NCBI RefSeq assembly: GCF_037265215.1 | Contig: NZ_CP147737.1 | Location: forward strand, 3,938,001 to 4,002,000 | DNA from: Xenorhabdus griffiniae | GTDB lineage: Bacteria; Pseudomonadota; Gammaproteobacteria; Enterobacterales; Enterobacteriaceae | Direction of reading: 5' to 3' | Length of the DNA stretch: 64,000 nucleotides | Part shown: one piece after another, positions 61,186-64,000 of the stretch | Layout: every line of letters begins with the position of its first letter | Numbering within the stretch: position 1 is the stretch's first letter | Notes under the pieces: model-generated | What the model was told of the DNA's origin: nothing | Database searches by the model: none | What the model saw: only the letters and a program-made list of their open reading frames with translations | Translations under genes and position numbers: made by a program

Positions 61186-61535
61186 TCCCACAATAGGCCG
61201 ATTCGTGCATTAAAAACGGGTAACTGACTGTTGAACGCGTTGAAATTCAACAAATTATTAGTTCAATAAATGTGCAAAATGTGAGTTTGGAGGGATATGG
61301 AGGTGAATGGGGAAAATTTGGTCGGTTATTGGGTGGGATTTGGGGCAGGGGGTGAATAGCGATCATGATGGTTGAGGTCGGATTGCATAGGCTGGATGCT
61401 GCCAAATTAGGTGAGACGCATTTGGGACTCGAAAGTTTTTATAGGCATTCTATGTTTTTCTAACTTTTGCGAAATGGGACGTTGTGAGCGGCGGTTTTCG
61501 CTGTATCTAGTTGATTTAGATGATAGTTCTACGTT
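61186..61535. other. Right prophage end, no gene seen
   Basis: About 350 bp to attR. GTTGAA/TTCAAC forms a small hairpin near 61230. The rest is purine-rich (GGGA, GGTG) without an ORF of interest. In Mu an invertase gene follows the fibre module; none is here. The region may contain integrase arm sites for the right attachment site. Confidence 0.4.
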
Positions 61536-61581
61536 CTCATAATCGCTTGGTCGCTGGTTCAAGTCCAGCAGGGGCCACCAA
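61536..61581. other. attR, right prophage attachment core (46 bp)
   Basis: Exact copy of 12380-12425: 3' half of the tRNA-Ile2 gene including ACCA. It is not a functional tRNA because the 5' half is missing. Confidence 0.95.
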
Positions 61582-61607
61582 ATTTTAGCTGTAATATCAG
61601 CAAGTTA

Positions 61608-61637
61608 AGCCACTCTTAGACGAGTGGTTTTTTATTT
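61608..61637 (+). terminator. Original terminator of the tRNA-Ile2 gene
   Basis: CCACTC (61610-61615) pairs with GAGTGG (61622-61627), extended by AA/TT, and is followed by TTTTTTATTT. It lies 28 bp after the tRNA 3' end at attR, so before integration it terminated the tRNA transcript; the prophage has displaced it by 49 kb. Confidence 0.8.
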
Positions 61638-61820
61638 CTGAAATAAAGTGGCTATGAAATGGCGATAGATATTTTTTTAGCATCCGGTGCCCCACTTCTT
61701 TTATTGCTCCCTAGCATGCTCACTTTACGTGCAGTCAGAATAAGCCAATCCTATATTGCTTTTCTTTAAAACTGAATTCGTTATCCTTAGCGCTTTTTAA
61801 AATATAAGGATGCTTAACAC

Positions 61821-62327
61821 ATGGCACTTAAGAAATGTAAGGAATGCGGAAAGGAAGTTTCTGCATCAGCAAAAACATGTCCACACTGTGGGGTTAAAGA
61901 TCCCGGAATTGGAGCCAAAGAAAAGTTGGGTGGCTTTATTATCCTATTTCTTATTATCGGTGGGATTTGGTTTTATTTTTCAGGGGATGATGATTCTAAT
62001 AGCAATGAGGCAACCTCAACGGCTAAAACTTGCGAGTCAACGGATGGTCAGTGTCTCTTTAATCAAAATTGGGCAGAAGCAGCGATGAACTGTAGAAAAC
62101 CAATAGAGAAGTTAGCTAAATTCGATCACGAGTGGACAGATGGCGTTTTAACACCAATATTTACACATTTCGAACTTGATGCAACAAACAACCAAATGAC
62201 CTTTATTGGCGATAAGGTTAAGTTCACCAATGGTTTTAATGCGAAAATCCCAATGATTTATAACTGCACAGTGAACTTAAAAACTCAAGAAATCCTAAAT
62301 GTAAGTGTTGAGCAAGGAAAACTATAA
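61821..62327 (+). CDS. Zinc-ribbon, single-pass membrane protein, 168 aa
   Basis: An N-terminal zinc ribbon (KCKECGKEVSASAKTCPHCG), one membrane helix (LGGFIILFLIIGGIWFYFSG), then a soluble domain with four Cys (TCESTDGQCLFNQNWAEAAM; IYNCTVNLKTQEILNVSVEQ) that should be periplasmic. Host gene outside the prophage. The N-terminal layout is common in enterobacterial zinc-ribbon membrane proteins; the outer domain is not recognised. Confidence 0.75.
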   Translation: MALKKCKECGKEVSASAKTCPHCGVKDPGIGAKEKLGGFIILFLIIGGIWFYFSGDDDSNSNEATSTAKTCESTDGQCLFNQNWAEAAMNCRKPIEKLAKFDHEWTDGVLTPIFTHFELDATNNQMTFIGDKVKFTNGFNAKIPMIYNCTVNLKTQEILNVSVEQGKL

Positions 62328-62349
62328 ATTTCAGTTTAGTTGCTCCCTT

Positions 62350-62395
62350 AAAGCCGCGCTCTGTCTCAGTTTTACAATTAAGCGCGGCTTTGTCT
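62350..62395 (+). terminator. Intrinsic terminator after zinc-ribbon gene
   Basis: AAAGCCGCGCT (62350-62360) pairs perfectly over 11 bp with AGCGCGGCTTT (62381-62391), with a 20-nt loop and a short T-rich tail. The long loop is unusual. Confidence 0.75.
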
Positions 62396-62813
62396 TGTGA
62401 TCCAACAACCTCACGTAAAATAGAATTTTCCCTTTAATATCATTACATTGATATTTTCCCCGCGATCCGTTTTAGATCCAAAAACTGAAATTGCCTGAAA
62501 ATCTTTTCACACCTTTCAGTTTGGGATTTTTTCCACGCCGCCAGTACTGGCGCGCTCTGGCGATTCGGTTTGCAGGATTTTCAAACTGAAAAAACTTTTT
62601 GATCCAAAACGTGCAGGCGGGTGCGGTGTAGTCCGTTTTACGTGGGGTTTACGTTTATTTCGTGGGGATTGCGCAGCGTGGGCGCTACGTAGGAACGCGA
62701 TCCAAATTAATCGCAGAGAGTCAGTAGGTTTATGAGTGAGTGGCGCTGTGTGCGTTATACAAAGGATAATAATTTGATGAGTAGAGAAGATTAATTGTGC
62801 GCCAGCAATGTTA
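62396..62813. other. Non-coding region, host intergenic
   Basis: About 420 bp. A 101-codon frame on the minus strand (62516-62821) has no family resemblance and biased composition, and is likely spurious. A stretch at 62470-62610 has repeated GATCC and CAGTTT/AAACTG motifs (e.g. CTTTCAGTTTGG and TTTTCAAACTGAAAAAAC), suggesting a mosaic intergenic repeat. Confidence 0.35.
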
Positions 62814-62844
62814 AAGGCCACCGGGCGGTTAACCCGATGGCCTT
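62814..62844 (-). terminator. Terminator of the small toxin-like mRNA
   Basis: On the minus strand AAGGCCATCGGG pairs with CCCGGTGGCCTT over 12 bp with one U-G, loop TTAACCG. On the plus strand the same position would be a C-A mismatch, so the structure is built for the leftward transcript. Confidence 0.7.
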
Positions 62845-62861
62845 ATCTACGTTTCCGCGAC

Positions 62862-62945
62862 CTATTTCAAAAAGGTACGGATCAATTCTAAAAGCGCAAC
62901 TAGCGCTTTTAGAACGATGATAGTGGTGTTAATAACCTCTTTCAT
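62862..62945 (-). CDS. Type I toxin-like hydrophobic peptide, 27 aa
   Basis: ATG 62945 with AGGAG 7 nt upstream gives MKEVINTTIIVLKALVALLE then LIRTFLK-stop: one hydrophobic helix with charged ends, 27 residues. Size, helix and Leu/Val-rich core resemble ZorO/Ibs/Fst type toxins that insert in the inner membrane. It has a leader of about 230 nt, its own promoter and terminator, and an upstream antisense-type RNA. Assignment is by architecture; sequence identity to known toxins is low. Confidence 0.68.
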   Translation of the reverse strand: MKEVINTTIIVLKALVALLELIRTFLK

Positions 62946-63022
62946 CCGTTCGCTCCTATGAGCAGGAGCACGACTAAACCAGCCATTGCCTTTACATTGC
63001 CTGTCTGGTTGGTCATCGTAAT

Positions 63023-63056
63023 TGTTAGTTTAGATGTGTCGCACTCTGGCCGAGGC
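63023..63056 (-). promoter_or_regulatory. Antitoxin-RNA target in the toxin mRNA leader
   Basis: The plus-strand segment begins TGTTAGTTTAGATGTGTCGC (20 exact) and ends GCCGAGGC (8 exact), and is the inverted counterpart of 63318-63351. The leftward mRNA therefore carries the complement of the upstream RNA over 34 nt with a few mismatches, 78-111 nt before the toxin start codon. Confidence 0.72.
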
Positions 63057-63179
63057 ACTGAAACCAACACCACTTGTATTTCAGCCAGGGCTTTTATCCA
63101 TCCCGTAAAATTTACGAAATGTTGAATTCCTTTTCTAAATAAAATACGGCCACAGTGCTTATCCAGCTAACAAGCATAG

Positions 63180-63207
63180 ATTATAGGTTTATTTCAGGAT
63201 GATTCAA
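63180..63207 (-). promoter_or_regulatory. Promoter of the toxin-like mRNA
   Basis: Minus strand: perfect -10 TATAAT (63180-63185) and -35 TTGAAT (63202-63207), spacing 16. Start expected near 63173, giving an mRNA of about 355 nt. Confidence 0.65.
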
Positions 63208-63227
63208 TCAATTCAAGTGATAAGCAG

Positions 63228-63352
63228 ATAAAAACAAAAAAACCAACTGGTGAGGTTGGTTTCTTTGTTTTTACCCTTGGTGCGGGGTAATTGTTTGTAT
63301 GCTATACGAGATTGGTAGCCTCGGCTCTAGCGCGACACATCTAAACTAACAT
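63228..63352 (-). ncRNA. Predicted antitoxin small RNA (Orz-like), about 120 nt
   Basis: A leftward RNA predicted from -35 TTGATA (63380-63385), spacer 17, -10 TAGACT (63357-63362), start near 63350, ending at the terminator 63240-63262 with a long T-run. Its first 34 nt are complementary to the leader of the downstream toxin-like mRNA. Like Orz and OhsC RNAs, the pairing region is at the 5' end, but here the RNA is in tandem with the toxin gene, not divergent. Confidence 0.65.
63234..63262 (-). terminator. Terminator of the predicted antitoxin RNA
   Basis: AAACCAAC / GTTGGTTT (63240-63247 and 63255-63262) pair perfectly. Leftward the stem is followed by TTTTTTGTTTTT; rightward only by a weaker TTTCTTTGTTTTT. 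Confidence 0.8.
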
Positions 63353-63427
63353 CTTCAGTCTAATACCTGTAGCATAAAATATCAACCTATGGTACAGCGC
63401 AGAGAATCTCACACAAATAAACGATAT

Positions 63428-64000
63428 TCAGCCAATCACCGGCGAATACTTCTGTTTCAGCCCGTCCGATCTATAGGCCGTGTTCCTTATCGCACTGGCG
63501 TTCTCTGGTGTGCCGGTATTGTGATGGGTATGGGCGGCGGTCAGTTCGGCCAACTCCTTGACCACATCCAGTGTCTCTAACATCAACGTCATCACGTTAA
63601 GTTGTTGGCTGCCCACCCAAACCACCGGCGCCACGATCTCTTGTTTGACTCCGGCAATGCTTTGCTTAAGCATCCCGATTTTCTCAACCAGCTTTTGGCC
63701 AACCTCAATATTCGCGTCTTTCTCCACACTGGCAACCAGATTTGATGACGTTGCTATACAGTAATCCCCGTCCGCAATGTGCTGGACAGCGCCCGCCAGT
63801 AGTGTTGATGTGCCTAAAACTATCGTTTTATCGGTAGCCTGTAGGGTGGTTTCCCGTGCGACCACGGTACGGGTTTCTGTATCGGCCTTAACTTCGCGGT
63901 GCATAGACGATTCATTAATGGTCTGGTCGGTCTGCCTGATCCAACTGCCTTCCTGTGTGACCCGTTGTGACACTTCCGCCCGCTGCTGCTGCAATTGTTC
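63428..64000 (-). CDS. VgrG-like T6SS spike protein, C-terminal part
   Basis: The open frame enters from the right edge, so only the last 190 residues are seen. The end (ELAELTAAHTHHNTGTPENA then SAIRNTAYRSDGLKQKYSPV) and the repeated beta style (TLQATDKTIVLGTSTLLAGA; DGDYCIATSSNLVASVEKD) are typical of the C-terminal needle extension of VgrG proteins in Xenorhabdus-type bacteria. No effector domain is fused here. It suggests a T6SS or orphan vgrG locus to the right. Confidence 0.8.
   Translation of the reverse strand, partial: EQLQQQRAEVSQRVTQEGSWIRQTDQTINESSMHREVKADTETRTVVARETTLQATDKTIVLGTSTLLAGAVQHIADGDYCIATSSNLVASVEKDANIEVGQKLVEKIGMLKQSIAGVKQEIVAPVVWVGSQQLNVMTLMLETLDVVKELAELTAAHTHHNTGTPENASAIRNTAYRSDGLKQKYSPVIG

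Larger units (their letters stand above)
12380..61581. mobile_element. Prophage with lambdoid control/head and Mu-like contractile tail
   Basis: Bounded by the 46-bp att repeats, 49.2 kb long. It contains integrase, repressor switch, replication, nin region, lysis, packaging, head, sheath/tube/tape measure, baseplate and fibre genes in a complete order, and no obviously broken essential gene, so it may be inducible. Head genes (gpW, portal, S49 protease, gpD, capsid E type) are lambda-like while the tail (sheath, tube, DUF2635, gpN, gpP, gp45-gp48 types) is Mu-like, so the particle should be a myovirus. Confidence 0.95.

Noticed and set aside
62516..62821. Leftward 101-codon ORF in the host intergenic region
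   Set aside because: No domain, no ribosome site that stands out, low-complexity composition, and it ends in the toxin-mRNA terminator region.

Overview
The window is bacterial chromosome from a gamma-proteobacterium of the Enterobacterales, most likely Morganellaceae (Xenorhabdus/Photorhabdus type). The tsaD / rpsU-dnaG-rpoD (macromolecular synthesis operon) / tRNA-Ile2 order is the enterobacterial one, and protein sequences are close to the E. coli orthologues. The genus is an inference from protein style, moderate GC and a VgrG-type gene at the right edge.

Host left arm (1-12379). A leftward unit encodes an indolepyruvate:ferredoxin oxidoreductase (iorA-iorB like) and a hotdog-fold thioesterase cut by the window edge. 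A divergent AraC-family activator gene faces it. Then come tsaD (leftward), rpsU-dnaG-rpoD (rightward), a GNAT acetyltransferase and a tRNA-Ile2(CAU) gene.

Prophage (about 12380-61581, 49.2 kb). The 3' part of the tRNA is repeated as a perfect 46-bp direct repeat at 12380-12425 and 61536-61581 (attL/attR), and a tyrosine integrase lies next to attL. The layout is lambdoid for control, replication and head, and Mu-like for the tail: integrase/excisionase; a leftward early operon (methyltransferases, RecA-like ATPase, many small proteins) interrupted by rightward single-gene cassettes; a CI/Cro-like switch; two boxA-bearing leader RNAs (nut/put-like) on both early transcripts; an O-like replication protein with an internal iteron origin, then a DnaB helicase; a nin region (MazG-like, NinX, Lar-like, NinB, NinG, NinH); a DUF1133 gene in the Q position with a structured late leader; a three-gene accessory cassette; holin, endolysin and Rz/Rz1; an antirepressor; terminase, portal, protease, scaffold, decoration and capsid; contractile sheath, tube and frameshifted chaperone; tape measure; an accessory island with a ClpX-zinc-finger-like protein, a membrane protein and HigBA; baseplate; and a tail-fibre module.

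The tail-fibre module looks invertible. Two gix-like sites in inverted orientation flank about 2 kb. One lies inside the expressed fibre gene and the other at the 5' end of a headless, reversed fibre gene, and the reading frames match across the crossover. No invertase gene is in the window.

Host right arm (61582-64000). It starts with the displaced terminator of the tRNA gene, followed by a zinc-ribbon membrane protein. Next is what I regard as the best candidate for a little-described system: a 27-residue hydrophobic peptide gene with a long leader, and upstream on the same strand a predicted short RNA whose 5' end is complementary to that leader over about 34 nt (type I toxin-antitoxin architecture, Zor/Orz-like). 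The window ends in the 3' part of a VgrG-like T6SS spike gene.

Other structure that the gene list does not explain: four copies of an unusual promoter/operator element (A-D) in front of four unrelated small genes, duplicated terminators, shared operators at two early promoters, and a leftover copy of the tape-measure 3' end behind an inserted gene.
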